Shown here: in pieces, positions 54,343 through 63,736 of the stretch
Layout of the letters: each line of letters begins with the position of its first letter
How positions within the stretch are numbered: the stretch's first letter is position 1
Assembly (NCBI RefSeq): GCF_018413605.1
Contig: NZ_JAHCDN010000001.1
Location: 558,001 to 622,000 of the forward strand
Source: Variovorax sp. PCZ-1
GTDB lineage: Bacteria > Pseudomonadota > Gammaproteobacteria > Burkholderiales > Burkholderiaceae_C
DNA length: 64,000 nucleotides
Direction of reading: 5' to 3'
Notes under the pieces: model-generated
What the model saw: the letters and a program-made list of their open reading frames with translations, nothing else
Told to the model about the DNA's origin: nothing
The model's database searches: none
Translations under genes and position numbers: made by a program

Positions 54343-54424
54343 ATTGGGTTGTCTCACGCAGCGACATAAAGGGGGAGACGGCGCAGCCGGCGGAGGACAG
54401 TCGTGGAGGGGGATAGCCCAAGCG
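54343..54424. repeat. Family B palindromic repeat, copy 4
   Basis: ATTGGGTTGTCTCACGCAGC at the left and GGGATAGCCCAAGC at the right. The 430-bp acyl-CoA dehydrogenase - serS gap holds copies 3 and 4 and a family A copy, and no gene. Confidence 0.85.
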
Positions 54425-54471
54425 CAGACAAAGCCGCTCTATGGCAAAGAATTCACGCAAAAACTACACTT

Positions 54472-54513
54472 TGCCGGCATAAATACTGCGCAAACAGCTA
54501 TGAATTTCATAGT
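54472..54513 (-). repeat. Family A repeat upstream of serS
   Basis: TTGCCGGCATAAATACTGCG then CAAACAGCTATGAATTTCAT, 25 bp before serS; it may contribute the serS leader. Confidence 0.85.
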
Positions 54514-54534
54514 GAACAAAGCGTTTAAAATTGA

Positions 54535-55833
<1,299 letters not shown>

Positions 55834-55876
55834 GCCAAACTTACGAACGTCTCTGCCGAGACATTCATATCGTGCT

Positions 55877-56167
55877 TTATTGATGGCGATGGCCTCGATC
55901 AGCGTGGCTATGCTTGGATTCATCACAGCCCATCTTGGCATGGTGTTGTGACATATCCATACCGCGCATATTGCCGTGGCCATGTTCATGGCCAGCTCTC
56001 GTCTGATGCTCAGCCTTCATCCCATGCTGTTTACCATGGCCAGATGCCATGCCGTGCATGCGATGCGCATGAGCCACATCTGCCTGGGGTGTAGCCGTGG
56101 TTGCAGTGGCAGCCCAGGCCATCCCCGCGATACCAAGCACGGCAGCCATCAATAAGAGTTTCTTCAT
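55877..56167 (-). CDS. Exported His/Met-rich protein, probable metal binder
   Basis: 96 residues. Signal peptide MKKLLLMAAVLGIAGMAWA, then a hydrophilic chain with many His and Met in HG/HM repeats (MHGMASGHGKQHGM, GHEHGHGNM, MDMSQHH). Composition suggests copper or silver binding in the periplasm. It lies 23 bp downstream of the HMA gene, same strand. Start 56167 drops an upstream ATG at 56182. Confidence 0.7.
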   Translation of the reverse strand: MKKLLLMAAVLGIAGMAWAATATTATPQADVAHAHRMHGMASGHGKQHGMKAEHQTRAGHEHGHGNMRGMDMSQHHAKMGCDESKHSHADRGHRHQ

Positions 56168-56190
56168 GACGTTTTCCTTCAAATAAAGAA

Positions 56191-56472
56191 TTAAGCTGCA
56201 CGCCCGATCGCGCAGCTGACAAAGGACTTGGCATTGGCCAAACCAGCGCTCAAACCACTCAAGCTACCCCGCTCCGGGTAGCCCATGCGCTGGAGTGCGT
56301 CGGTGATCTTGCCGCGCAAATCCTCTGGCGCGTTCACCTCCACGCGTTGATGCGCGTGATCGACCTTTACCTGACTCACACCTTGAATTGCATTCAAGCC
56401 CTTCAGAATGGTGGCCTCGCAGCCTCCGCATTTAAGATTGTCAATCTCAATTTTCATTGCAGTGTCCATCAT
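56191..56472 (-). CDS. Heavy-metal-associated (HMA) domain chaperone
   Basis: 93 residues. CGGC in NLKCGGCEATILKGL is the metal site; the HMA fold follows to about 70 and a short tail ends it. CopZ-like, binding Cu(I) or a similar soft ion. AAAGGGA stands before the ATG at 56472; a second ATG follows directly. Confidence 0.82.
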   Translation of the reverse strand: MMDTAMKIEIDNLKCGGCEATILKGLNAIQGVSQVKVDHAHQRVEVNAPEDLRGKITDALQRMGYPERGSLSGLSAGLANAKSFVSCAIGRAA

Positions 56473-56545
56473 GTATCCCTTTCTATTGACCCATCGAAGT
56501 CTTCGGTGGCTAAGATTCAAGTATGGTCAGGAGGCGTTCAAAGCA

Positions 56546-56563
56546 ATATGATTGAAATCATAT
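56546..56563. promoter_or_regulatory. FNR/CRP-type palindrome between the HMA and regulator genes
   Basis: ATATGATTGAAATCATAT is a perfect 18-bp palindrome with the core TGAT-N4-ATCA of FNR/DNR-type sites. Its centre is about 82 bp from the HMA start and the 3' end overlaps the regulator's own ATG (56562), which fits autoregulation. Confidence 0.6.
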
Positions 56564-57179
56564 GAATCGTACGATTCTTCCCCAAGGCTTGAAAGAGCTT
56601 TTGCCCACCCAGCTTCAGCAGCTTGCCGATGGCGCGCTGGTGCGCAAAGGCGAGCATTTGTTTTCCATCGGCGCTGTGCCGCAATGGATGTTTTATGTTT
56701 TAAGTGGCGAGGTTTCGCTCGGACGTTCAGGCGCGCATGGCGAGCATGTGATCGTGCAGCGCTGCCGGCAAGGCTTCGTGAGCGAGGCGAGTTTGATGGT
56801 GCAGGCTTATCACTGCGATGCCATCGCGCTTGAGGAGACGCATGTGATTCGTATCCCGGTCAAGGCGATGCGTGATGCACTGTTTCAGGATTCTGGCTTT
56901 GCCAATCGTTGGATGCTGACACTCAACGCGGAAATCATGCGATTGCGCACGCAATGCGAGCGGCTGTGTTTGCATTCGGTGGAAGAACGCTTGGTGCACC
57001 TCATCCAAACCGAGGGGCATGAGGGCCAATACACCATCCACACTGGCATCAAAACCTTGGCCGCTCAACTGGGCGTGAGCCACGAAGCTTTGTATCGCAC
57101 TATCACGGACATGCGAAAGCTAGGCAAACTTGATCGCACGAGTGAAAAATTGGTGTTGCTGCCAAAAGCAGCAGCATGA
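56562..57179 (+). CDS. Crp/Fnr-family transcriptional regulator
   Basis: 205 residues: cNMP-like beta-roll (about 25-120) and a winged HTH (TLAAQLGVSHEALYRTITDMRKLGKLD). It lacks the Fe-S cysteines of Fnr. GGAGG lies 27 bp upstream of the ATG, farther than usual; a five-codon frame ATGATTGAAATCATATGA overlaps the start and may couple translation. Probable controller of the divergent metal genes. Confidence 0.83.
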   Translation: MNRTILPQGLKELLPTQLQQLADGALVRKGEHLFSIGAVPQWMFYVLSGEVSLGRSGAHGEHVIVQRCRQGFVSEASLMVQAYHCDAIALEETHVIRIPVKAMRDALFQDSGFANRWMLTLNAEIMRLRTQCERLCLHSVEERLVHLIQTEGHEGQYTIHTGIKTLAAQLGVSHEALYRTITDMRKLGKLDRTSEKLVLLPKAAA

Positions 57180-57208
57180 AAAAAGCGCCTTGTGAGGCGC
57201 TTTTTTTG
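57178..57208. terminator. Bidirectional terminator between the regulator and tRNA-Ser
   Basis: AAAAAAGCGCC-TTGTGA-GGCGCTTTTTT: stem plus A- and T-tracts. Serves the Crp/Fnr gene on the plus strand and the tRNA on the minus. Confidence 0.85.
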
Positions 57209-57216
57209 TGTGCTGT

Positions 57217-57306
57217 TGGCGGAGGAAGAGGGATTCGAACCCTCGGTAGACTTGCATCTACGCCTGATTTCGAGTCAGGTACATTCAACCACTCTGCCAT
57301 CCCTCC
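57217..57306 (-). tRNA. tRNA-Ser (CGA)
   Basis: Acceptor GGAGGGA pairs with TTCCTCC (one G-U), anticodon stem CCTGA/TCAGG encloses CTCGAAA, giving anticodon CGA (reads UCG). Long variable arm and GGTTCGAATCC T-arm; CCA is encoded (57217-57219). About 90 nt with CCA. Confidence 0.93.
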
Positions 57307-57341
57307 GCAGCGTGTCAAACCGGAATTTTAACATGGAGTTA

Positions 57342-57385
57342 TGCTATTAAATAAGTAGCACTCCGCGCAGATTCTATGCCTGCGA
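57342..57385 (+). repeat. Family A repeat upstream of the tRNA
   Basis: GCTATTAAATAAGTAGCACT then CCGCGCAGATTCTATGCC. Confidence 0.85.
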
Positions 57386-57415
57386 TTGGGCTAAATCGCT
57401 TTAAAAATCGCTGAT

Positions 57416-57811
57416 TTATACGGATTTGGGCGTTGCAGCTGCGTTTTTGTATTCATGTGCGCGCAATTGCTCCAGCGTCACAAAATCCAAGGCCTTGGCA
57501 TGCGTGCATTCGAGGATCACTGGAGGCGCTAAGCCAGCTTCCAGCGCTTCCTTCCAGCGGCTGGCACACAAGCACCATCTGTCTCCAGCCTCTAGGCCAG
57601 CAAAGCGGTATTCAGGGCGCGGGGTCATGAGGTCGTTGCCGCGCTGCAGCTGAAAAACCAAGAACTGTTGTGTCACGCGTGCGCAGACCACATGCGTGCC
57701 GTGATCATGCTCATCGGTGTTGCAGCAGCCATCTCGGTAGTAGCCCGTGAGTGGGTCATACGAGCAGGGCACAAGCGGTGTGCCCAAGACATTTTTTGCG
57801 GCGAAGCTCAT
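57416..57811 (-). CDS. DUF2237 family protein
   Basis: 131 residues, recognisable by NVLGTPLVPCSYDPLTGYYRDGCCNT and DRWCLCASRWKEAL, with several conserved Cys and a HDHGTH stretch. Function unknown. Confidence 0.8.
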   Translation of the reverse strand: MSFAAKNVLGTPLVPCSYDPLTGYYRDGCCNTDEHDHGTHVVCARVTQQFLVFQLQRGNDLMTPRPEYRFAGLEAGDRWCLCASRWKEALEAGLAPPVILECTHAKALDFVTLEQLRAHEYKNAAATPKSV

Positions 57812-57821
57812 GATTCGAAGG

Positions 57822-58736
57822 TTATTTAACTTGCGTGGCTTGTGTCATCTTCATGGCCGAAGCGATCAGCGTAGAGACTTGCGACATATCACCGGGTACG
57901 ACCAAGGTGGTGGTTGCATCTTGAGCTACCTTGCTATAGGCCTCCACAGCTTTTTCAGCCACTTTGAGCTGCACCGCTTGAATGCCACCTGGGCGCTCAA
58001 TGGATTGTGCTACGTATGCGATGCCTTTTGCAGTCGCTTCAGCCACGGTGATGATCGCTTCGGCCTGCCCCTCTGCATTGTTGATCGCAGCTTGCTTCTC
58101 ACCTTCTGAGCGGGCAATCGCTGCTTCTCGCTCACCTGTCGCAATATTGATCTGCTCTTGGCGGCGGCCTTCGGAGGCGGCAATCAGTGCGCGCTTCTCG
58201 CGTTCAGCGGTGATCTGCGATTGCATCGCGTGCAAGATTTCTTTCGGTGGCGTGAGATCCTTGATCTCATAGCGCAAGACTTTCACGCCCCAGTTCAAAG
58301 CGGCTTCGTCAATGGCTGCAATCACCGAATGATTGATCGTGGCGCGCTCTTCAAAGGTTTTATCGAGCTCCAATTTACCAATCACGCTGCGCAGGGTGGT
58401 TTGCGCGAGCTGGGAAATTGCCATGAGGTAATTGCTCGAACCGTAGCTGGCTAGCTTCGCATCCGTCACTTGAAAATACAAAATACCATCGACCTGCAAT
58501 TGGGTGTTGTCTTTGGTGATACACACTTGGCTGGGCACATCGAGTGGGATTTCTTTCAAGCTGTGCTTATAGGCAATTTTGTCAATGAAGGGCACAACGA
58601 AATTCAAACCAGGCGTAAGCGTGTCGTGGTACTTGCCCAAACGCTCGCGCACCCAAGCATGCTGCTGCGGCACGATGCGCACGGTGCGTGAAATAAAAAT
58701 CACCGCGAGGATGAGGAGAACAATTGCGATTTCCAT
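57822..58736 (-). CDS. SPFH/band-7 (stomatin/QmcA-like) membrane protein
   Basis: 304 residues. One N-terminal membrane helix (3-22), the SPFH domain (about 22-200, VPQQHAWVRERLGKYHDTL), then an Ala/Glu-rich helix with GEREAAIARSEGEKQAAI. Forms membrane oligomers. It is the classic partner of the NfeD-like protein encoded 16 bp upstream. Confidence 0.9.
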   Translation of the reverse strand: MEIAIVLLILAVIFISRTVRIVPQQHAWVRERLGKYHDTLTPGLNFVVPFIDKIAYKHSLKEIPLDVPSQVCITKDNTQLQVDGILYFQVTDAKLASYGSSNYLMAISQLAQTTLRSVIGKLELDKTFEERATINHSVIAAIDEAALNWGVKVLRYEIKDLTPPKEILHAMQSQITAEREKRALIAASEGRRQEQINIATGEREAAIARSEGEKQAAINNAEGQAEAIITVAEATAKGIAYVAQSIERPGGIQAVQLKVAEKAVEAYSKVAQDATTTLVVPGDMSQVSTLIASAMKMTQATQVK

Positions 58737-58752
58737 GATGCACTTCCTAAAG

Positions 58753-59184
58753 TTAAATCTTCTCTACCACTAGACGATTGCCAACGACTTCTTTCACGCG
58801 ATGCTGGCCGCTTGAGCGATCAGCGCCTGCGGCAGCGAGCACCGTCCATTGCGCGCCACGATAGCTCACTTGTGCTGTGCCATCGGCATTCCAATCGGTG
58901 ACTGTGACTTGCGCGCCAATGTCTTGGTTCACATCCGAGTTGGCCTGAGCGGGAGCTACTTCCGCGCGGCGCTGCCTCGCTTTACTGAAATGCCATGCAA
59001 GCGTTGTGATCGTGCCCACAACGGCCGCAATCGCGATCTGAGCCGTGAGCCCTAAACCTGCATGAGCTGCAAGAGCCCCTGCCACGCCGCCCACAGCCAC
59101 AGCCAGCAGATAAATCGTGCCCGTGAGCAGCTCAGCAATCACCAAAACTGCCGCTGCGATCCACCAAAAAGTTGATGCCTCCAT
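58753..59184 (-). CDS. NfeD-like membrane protein
   Basis: 143 residues. Two to three membrane segments (10-70) and an OB-fold C-terminal domain (about 85-143, GAQVTVTDWNADGTAQVSYRGAQWTVLAA). Start 59184 (MEAST) has AAGG upstream in the family D arm. Works with the SPFH protein. Confidence 0.85.
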   Translation of the reverse strand: MEASTFWWIAAAVLVIAELLTGTIYLLAVAVGGVAGALAAHAGLGLTAQIAIAAVVGTITTLAWHFSKARQRRAEVAPAQANSDVNQDIGAQVTVTDWNADGTAQVSYRGAQWTVLAAAGADRSSGQHRVKEVVGNRLVVEKI

Positions 59185-59187
59185 ATT

Positions 59188-59469
59188 AGAGCCTTTCAAT
59201 ATTATTTATGGAGAGCGCGTTGCGAGTCAAAAAAGCCTCAGGCAAGGCGCGCTTAACAATCGCCTCACGTTGGCAGCCGGGGTCTTGCCGGCAAGGCTTC
59301 GTAACGCCGCCTGAGGCTTTTTTGGCCGCAACCCTCCGGGAATGAGTGGCAAAAGCCGCCACTCGTCGTTGCTCATCTAGGTAAGGCTCCAGCCTTACCG
59401 TCGCTGTGCGCCTAGATTGGCGGCTTTTGTCACTCATTCGCGCCTCCATAAATAGTATTGAAAGGCTCT
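59188..59469. repeat. Family D hairpin element, copy 2
   Basis: A 282-bp unit in opposite orientation to copy 1. The end arms (59188-59213, 59444-59469) match over 26 bases with one mismatch. Their outer part, AGAGCCTTTCAATA, is unrelated to copy 1's outer part. The interior is about as in copy 1, with several compensating-looking differences and a short insertion. Confidence 0.88.
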
Positions 59470-59585
59470 GGCCTCCAATGTGTGTGATGCACCACATTTT
59501 GGGGCAAATCATCCCTTTTGCAAGCCCACAGACACAGAATGTCCTTACACTTCGCGTTCTACCTTTTTCCTGAAGGCTTACTGCC

Positions 59586-61874
59586 ATGAAATTCCGCTTC
59601 CCCGTTGTCATCATTGACGAAGATTTCCGCTCTGAAAACAACTCCGGCATGGGCATCCGCGCCTTGGCCAAGGCGATTGAGGGGGAAGATTTTGAAGTGC
59701 TGGGCGCTACCAGCTATGGCGACTTGAGCCAATTCGCCCAGCAACAAAGCCGCGCTAGCGCTTTTATTTTGAGCGTGGACGATGATGAATTCACGCCAGG
59801 CCCTGATCTTGATCCAGCGGTATTGAACCTGCGCACCTTCATCCAAGAAGTGCGCCGCAAGAATGCCGATGTGCCGATCTACATCTACGGCGAAACCAAA
59901 ACCAGCCGTCATCTGCCCAACGACATCTTGCGCGAGCTGCATGGCTTCTTGCATGCTTTTGAAGACACGCCCGAATTCGTCGCCAAACACATCACGCGCG
60001 AAGCTAAGAGCTATTTAGAGGGCATTCAGCCGCCATTCTTCAAAGCTCTGCTCGATTACGCAGAAGACGGCTCCTACTCTTGGCACTGCCCCGGCCACTC
60101 TGGTGGTGTGGCTTTCTTGAAATCTCCCATCGGCCAAATGTTTCACCAATTCTTCGGCGAAAACATGCTCCGTGCCGACGTGTGCAACGCGGTGGAAGAA
60201 CTCGGCCAATTGCTCGATCACGATGGCGCGATTGGTGAGAGCGAGAAAAATGCAGCCCGCATCTTCAATGCCGATCACTGCTTCTTCGTGACCAATGGCA
60301 CGAGCACTTCCAACAAAATGGTTTGGCATCACACCGTCGCGCCCGGTGATGTGGTTGTGGTGGATCGCAACTGCCACAAATCTATCTTGCATGCGATCGT
60401 GATGACAGGTGCGATCCCTGTTTTCTTGAAGCCCACACGCAATCATTTCGGCATCATCGGCCCCATCCCCAAAGAAGAGTTTGAGCCCGCCAGCATCATG
60501 GCCAAGATCAAGGCCAATCCTTTGCTCAAAGGTGTGGACGCTGCCACCATCAAGCCCCGCGTGCTCACGCTCACGCAGAGCACCTACGACGGCGTGCTCT
60601 ACAACACCGAAATGATCAAAGGCATGCTCGATGGCTATGTCGAGAATCTGCATTTCGATGAAGCTTGGCTGCCACATGCCGCCTTCCATCCCTTCTACGG
60701 CCCCTATCACGCCATGGGCAAAAAGCGCGCTCGCCCGAAAGAGGCCGTCGTGTATGCCACGCAATCTACACACAAATTACTCGCCGGTATCAGCCAAGCC
60801 AGCCACGTGCTCGTGCAAGATGCGCAAAACCGCAAGCTCGATCGCGCTTTGTTCAACGAAGCGTACTTGATGCACACCTCAACTAGCCCGCAGTACAGCA
60901 TCATTGCGAGTTGCGACGTAGCCGCCGCCATGATGGAGCCACCCGGCGGCACAGCGCTGGTGGAAGAGAGCATTGCAGAAGCGCTAGATTTCCGCCGCGC
61001 CATGCGCAAGGTGGATGAAGATTACGGCAAAGATTGGTGGTTCAAAGTCTGGGGCCCTGAGAAGCTCGTGGAAGACGGCGTAGGCAAGGCCGATGATTGG
61101 ATCATCAAAGGCGAATCACGCACCACGAAAAATGGCGAACATGTTGCCCGCAATTGGCATGGCTTCGGCAATCTCGCCGAAGGCTTCAACATGCTCGACC
61201 CGATCAAGAGCACCATCGTCACCCCCGGCATGGATCTGAACGGCAAATTCGCCAAGACAGGCATCCCCGCCAGCATCGTGAGCAAATTCCTCGCCGAGCA
61301 TGGCGTGATCATCGAGAAGACGGGGCTCTACAGCTTCTTCATCATGTTCACCATCGGCATCACCAAAGGCCGCTGGAACACGCTGCTCGCCGCGCTCCAG
61401 CAATTCAAAGACGATTACGACCGCAACCAACCCATGTGGCGTATCCTCCCCGAGTTTTGCCAAAAGCACCCGCATTACGAGCGCATGGGCCTGAAAGATC
61501 TCTGCCAGCATGTGCATGAGCTTTACGCCAAATACGATATTGCAAGGCTCACCACAGAGATGTACCTCTCCAGCCTAGAGCCCGCGATGACGCCTTCAGA
61601 TGCATATGCGCATATCGCAAGACGCAAAACAGACCGCGTAGAGATTGACAACTTAGAAGGCCGCATCACAGTAGGTCTCGTCACGCCATACCCACCCGGC
61701 ATCCCGCTCCTCATCCCCGGCGAAGTTTTCAACAAACGCATCGTGGACTATCTCAAATTCAACCGAGAATTCGCCAAAGAATGCCCCGGCTTCGAAAACG
61801 ATATCCACGGCTTGGTAGAAGAAGTCGGCAAAGACGGCGTGAAGCGCTACTATGCTGATTGCGTGAGAGCTTAA
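59586..61874 (+). CDS. Orn/Lys/Arg decarboxylase
   Basis: 762 residues, group III PLP decarboxylase: N-terminal response-regulator-like wing (1-130), PLP core with TNGTSTSNKMVWHH and the Schiff-base Lys397 in QSTHKLLAG, and a C-terminal domain. Substrate (Lys, Arg or Orn) cannot be told here. Homologues give acid resistance or polyamines. Family D copy 2 lies in its upstream region; no antiporter gene is adjacent. Confidence 0.9.
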   Translation: MKFRFPVVIIDEDFRSENNSGMGIRALAKAIEGEDFEVLGATSYGDLSQFAQQQSRASAFILSVDDDEFTPGPDLDPAVLNLRTFIQEVRRKNADVPIYIYGETKTSRHLPNDILRELHGFLHAFEDTPEFVAKHITREAKSYLEGIQPPFFKALLDYAEDGSYSWHCPGHSGGVAFLKSPIGQMFHQFFGENMLRADVCNAVEELGQLLDHDGAIGESEKNAARIFNADHCFFVTNGTSTSNKMVWHHTVAPGDVVVVDRNCHKSILHAIVMTGAIPVFLKPTRNHFGIIGPIPKEEFEPASIMAKIKANPLLKGVDAATIKPRVLTLTQSTYDGVLYNTEMIKGMLDGYVENLHFDEAWLPHAAFHPFYGPYHAMGKKRARPKEAVVYATQSTHKLLAGISQASHVLVQDAQNRKLDRALFNEAYLMHTSTSPQYSIIASCDVAAAMMEPPGGTALVEESIAEALDFRRAMRKVDEDYGKDWWFKVWGPEKLVEDGVGKADDWIIKGESRTTKNGEHVARNWHGFGNLAEGFNMLDPIKSTIVTPGMDLNGKFAKTGIPASIVSKFLAEHGVIIEKTGLYSFFIMFTIGITKGRWNTLLAALQQFKDDYDRNQPMWRILPEFCQKHPHYERMGLKDLCQHVHELYAKYDIARLTTEMYLSSLEPAMTPSDAYAHIARRKTDRVEIDNLEGRITVGLVTPYPPGIPLLIPGEVFNKRIVDYLKFNREFAKECPGFENDIHGLVEEVGKDGVKRYYADCVRA

Positions 61875-61899
61875 GATTTTTAGAGCTTTTTGGGCAAGT

Positions 61900-61940
61900 A
61901 GCCGGTATGGATATTGCGCGGAGTGCTATTAAATGCATAG
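61900..61940 (-). repeat. Family A repeat after the decarboxylase
   Basis: GTAGCCGGTATGGATATTGC then GCGGAGTGCTATTAAATGCA. Ends exactly where the next inverted repeat starts. Confidence 0.8.
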
Positions 61941-62043
61941 CGAAGAATGAAAATGGGGTCAGATCCCAATTCAAGACATTCATCTATCCGGTGCGAATTC
62001 AAGCCGAGACGAAATTGGGCTCTGACCCCATTTTCATTCTTCG
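61941..62043. repeat. Short inverted-repeat element (GGGGTCAGA type)
   Basis: CGAAGAATGAAAATGGGGTC at the left and GACCCCATTTTCATTCTTCG at the right are exact complements, and similarity runs on to about 32 bases. The unit is 103 bp. Such GGGGTCAGA palindromes are often linked to REP-associated transposases; none is seen here. Confidence 0.8.
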
Positions 62044-62076
62044 TGGCGCACGCCAACTATGTTTGTGGCAACACTA

Positions 62077-62102
62077 CCGTTCGCCCTGAGGCTGTCGAAG
62101 GG
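62077..62102. repeat. REP-like palindrome
   Basis: CCGTTCGCCCTGAGGCTGTC then GAAGGG, resembling the widespread CTTCGACAGGCTCAGGG REP; the central CTGTC/GGCTG makes a small hairpin. The 61.9-62.3 kb gap holds this, the two preceding repeats and nothing else recognised. Confidence 0.6.
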
Positions 62103-62317
62103 TTGGCCCGCAACCGTCGCACACTACCTTTTGCACCTGCGGCCTACCATCGTGCATTTGCCTCAGAAATCTTTGTGAAAACACACGCGATAGAGGTTTT
62201 GGAAATTTAAAGCGAGTCCGCGCGCGCAGTTGCCAAAAAATTTCTGATTCAAGTGCCCAACGGTCTCCGCTGGATAGTTGGTTAAATTTCAACCACGCAC
62301 TTTCAGTGCACGTGGAT

Positions 62318-62944
62318 TTATCCAAACAGTCTTGTCGGCTGCGGAAACGGCAATAGCCCAGCATGCCAAGCAATGAAGCCGCAAACATTTAATGCAACTG
62401 TTGCCCAGAACACGGCAATAAAGCTGTCTTTACTCGTTTTGTGTCGCAACAACTGTTGAGCAAGTAGAGCGCCTGGCCAGCCGCCAGCCAGAGAAAGCAT
62501 ATGCAGTGTGCCCTCTTGTGTACGCCAGCGACCTGCGACAGCAGCAGATTTGTCAAAGGCATATACCAAGAAGGTGGTTAGGCTTAAAGCGATGTATACG
62601 ATGAATACAGCAGGTACAAAGCTCCATTTCCAAGCAACAAACGCATAGATCATCATAAAACCTGGAATAGATGCTATTCGAGTCAATGTCCAGTCCGCAG
62701 ATAACTCAGGCTTTTGTTTGTTGGCTACCCGACTTCGAACTGGGTATTGAACGGAGTGTGCATTCTTTTTGCCATTCTTGCCCATGGCAACTTCAAAAAC
62801 AAGTTGCTGACCAACTTTAGGCCGCCCAGTACCCAATGGGAAAGATTTAATATGCACAAAAATTTCTTGGCCTCCTAAGTTTGGCTCGATAAAACCGAAG
62901 CCGCGATCATCATGCCAAGTCTTCAATTTTCCAGTGAATTGCAT
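62318..62944 (-). CDS. Cold-shock domain fused to DUF1294
   Basis: 208 residues. N-terminal CSD (about 1-65) with GFGFIEP and EIFVHIKSF (RNP motifs), then three to four membrane segments of DUF1294 (about 85-205), which contains the AFDKSAA and RTQEGTLHMLSLAGGWPGA box. A known fusion of unknown role. Confidence 0.87.
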   Translation of the reverse strand: MQFTGKLKTWHDDRGFGFIEPNLGGQEIFVHIKSFPLGTGRPKVGQQLVFEVAMGKNGKKNAHSVQYPVRSRVANKQKPELSADWTLTRIASIPGFMMIYAFVAWKWSFVPAVFIVYIALSLTTFLVYAFDKSAAVAGRWRTQEGTLHMLSLAGGWPGALLAQQLLRHKTSKDSFIAVFWATVALNVCGFIAWHAGLLPFPQPTRLFG

Positions 62945-63005
62945 AAGCTGGTAATTTCGTTAAAGCGAGCAGGGACACAACCTGAAAGAAATTTAGACGT
63001 GTAAA

Positions 63006-63049
63006 CGCTATTATATTTATAGCACTCTGCGCAGTAAATACGCCGGCAA
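63006..63049 (+). repeat. Family A repeat, CSD-SPOR gap
   Basis: CTATTATATTTATAGCACTC then TGCGCAGTAAATACGCCGG. Confidence 0.85.
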
Positions 63050-63054
63050 ACTGC

Positions 63055-63720
63055 TCAAACAGCCTTGCAAACCACCAACCCGGCAGCTCCAACAACTGAT
63101 TTGATGCCATCGAGTTGCGCGCGCAGCGCATCGTCAACGATAGGCAATTTCAGCAATTGCCCTTTGCGCTCGGGTAGCTCTTGTACGACTTTGGCTGTGC
63201 GCACGCCGCGCGTGGCGAGCTTGGCCATGGATTCGTTGGCCTGCGCTTGCGTGGCGTACACGCCGAGTGACACGCCAGGTTCAAGTGTTGAGTTTTTCAG
63301 AGATTCGAAGGCGATGCTGAGCTCGCGAAGCTCGGTTTTTTTCTTGGCGAGTGCTTCCGCGTTGGCGTATTTGCCCATATAAACAATCCAGCGGGCGGGC
63401 TCGGTGGCGCTGTCTAAGCTCCAAGAGTTTGAGGGCAGGTTGACAGCGACGCTGCGTATGGCGTTGACCTGAGCTTCAGTCAGCAGCATGCTCTGGAGGC
63501 ATTCCGGGGCTCTGGGTGCGGGCGTGGTGGCGAGCGCTTCGACGCGCTTGGCTTCAGTGGAGCTCAGCAAGCGCATGGCATCAGGTTTGATCTGGGCTTG
63601 CAGGCGCTGCGGCTCGGTTTGATGGGCGGGTGCGAAGCCGATGCTGGCCAGATAGCCCTGGCTCCACGCAAAAAATGCGCCATTGGCTAGAAGCAAAAGT
63701 AAAACGAGAAATCTCAACAT
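63055..63720 (-). CDS. SPOR-domain protein
   Basis: 221 residues. An N-terminal membrane helix or signal (2-20, FLVLLLLLANGAFFAW), a linker, and a C-terminal SPOR-like domain (about 105-190: WIVYMGKYANAEALAKKKTEL, LGVYATQAQANESM). 16 bp downstream of birA on the same strand. Confidence 0.8.
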   Translation of the reverse strand: MLRFLVLLLLLANGAFFAWSQGYLASIGFAPAHQTEPQRLQAQIKPDAMRLLSSTEAKRVEALATTPAPRAPECLQSMLLTEAQVNAIRSVAVNLPSNSWSLDSATEPARWIVYMGKYANAEALAKKKTELRELSIAFESLKNSTLEPGVSLGVYATQAQANESMAKLATRGVRTAKVVQELPERKGQLLKLPIVDDALRAQLDGIKSVVGAAGLVVCKAV

Positions 63721-63736
63721 AGGACGGACTGGAAAA

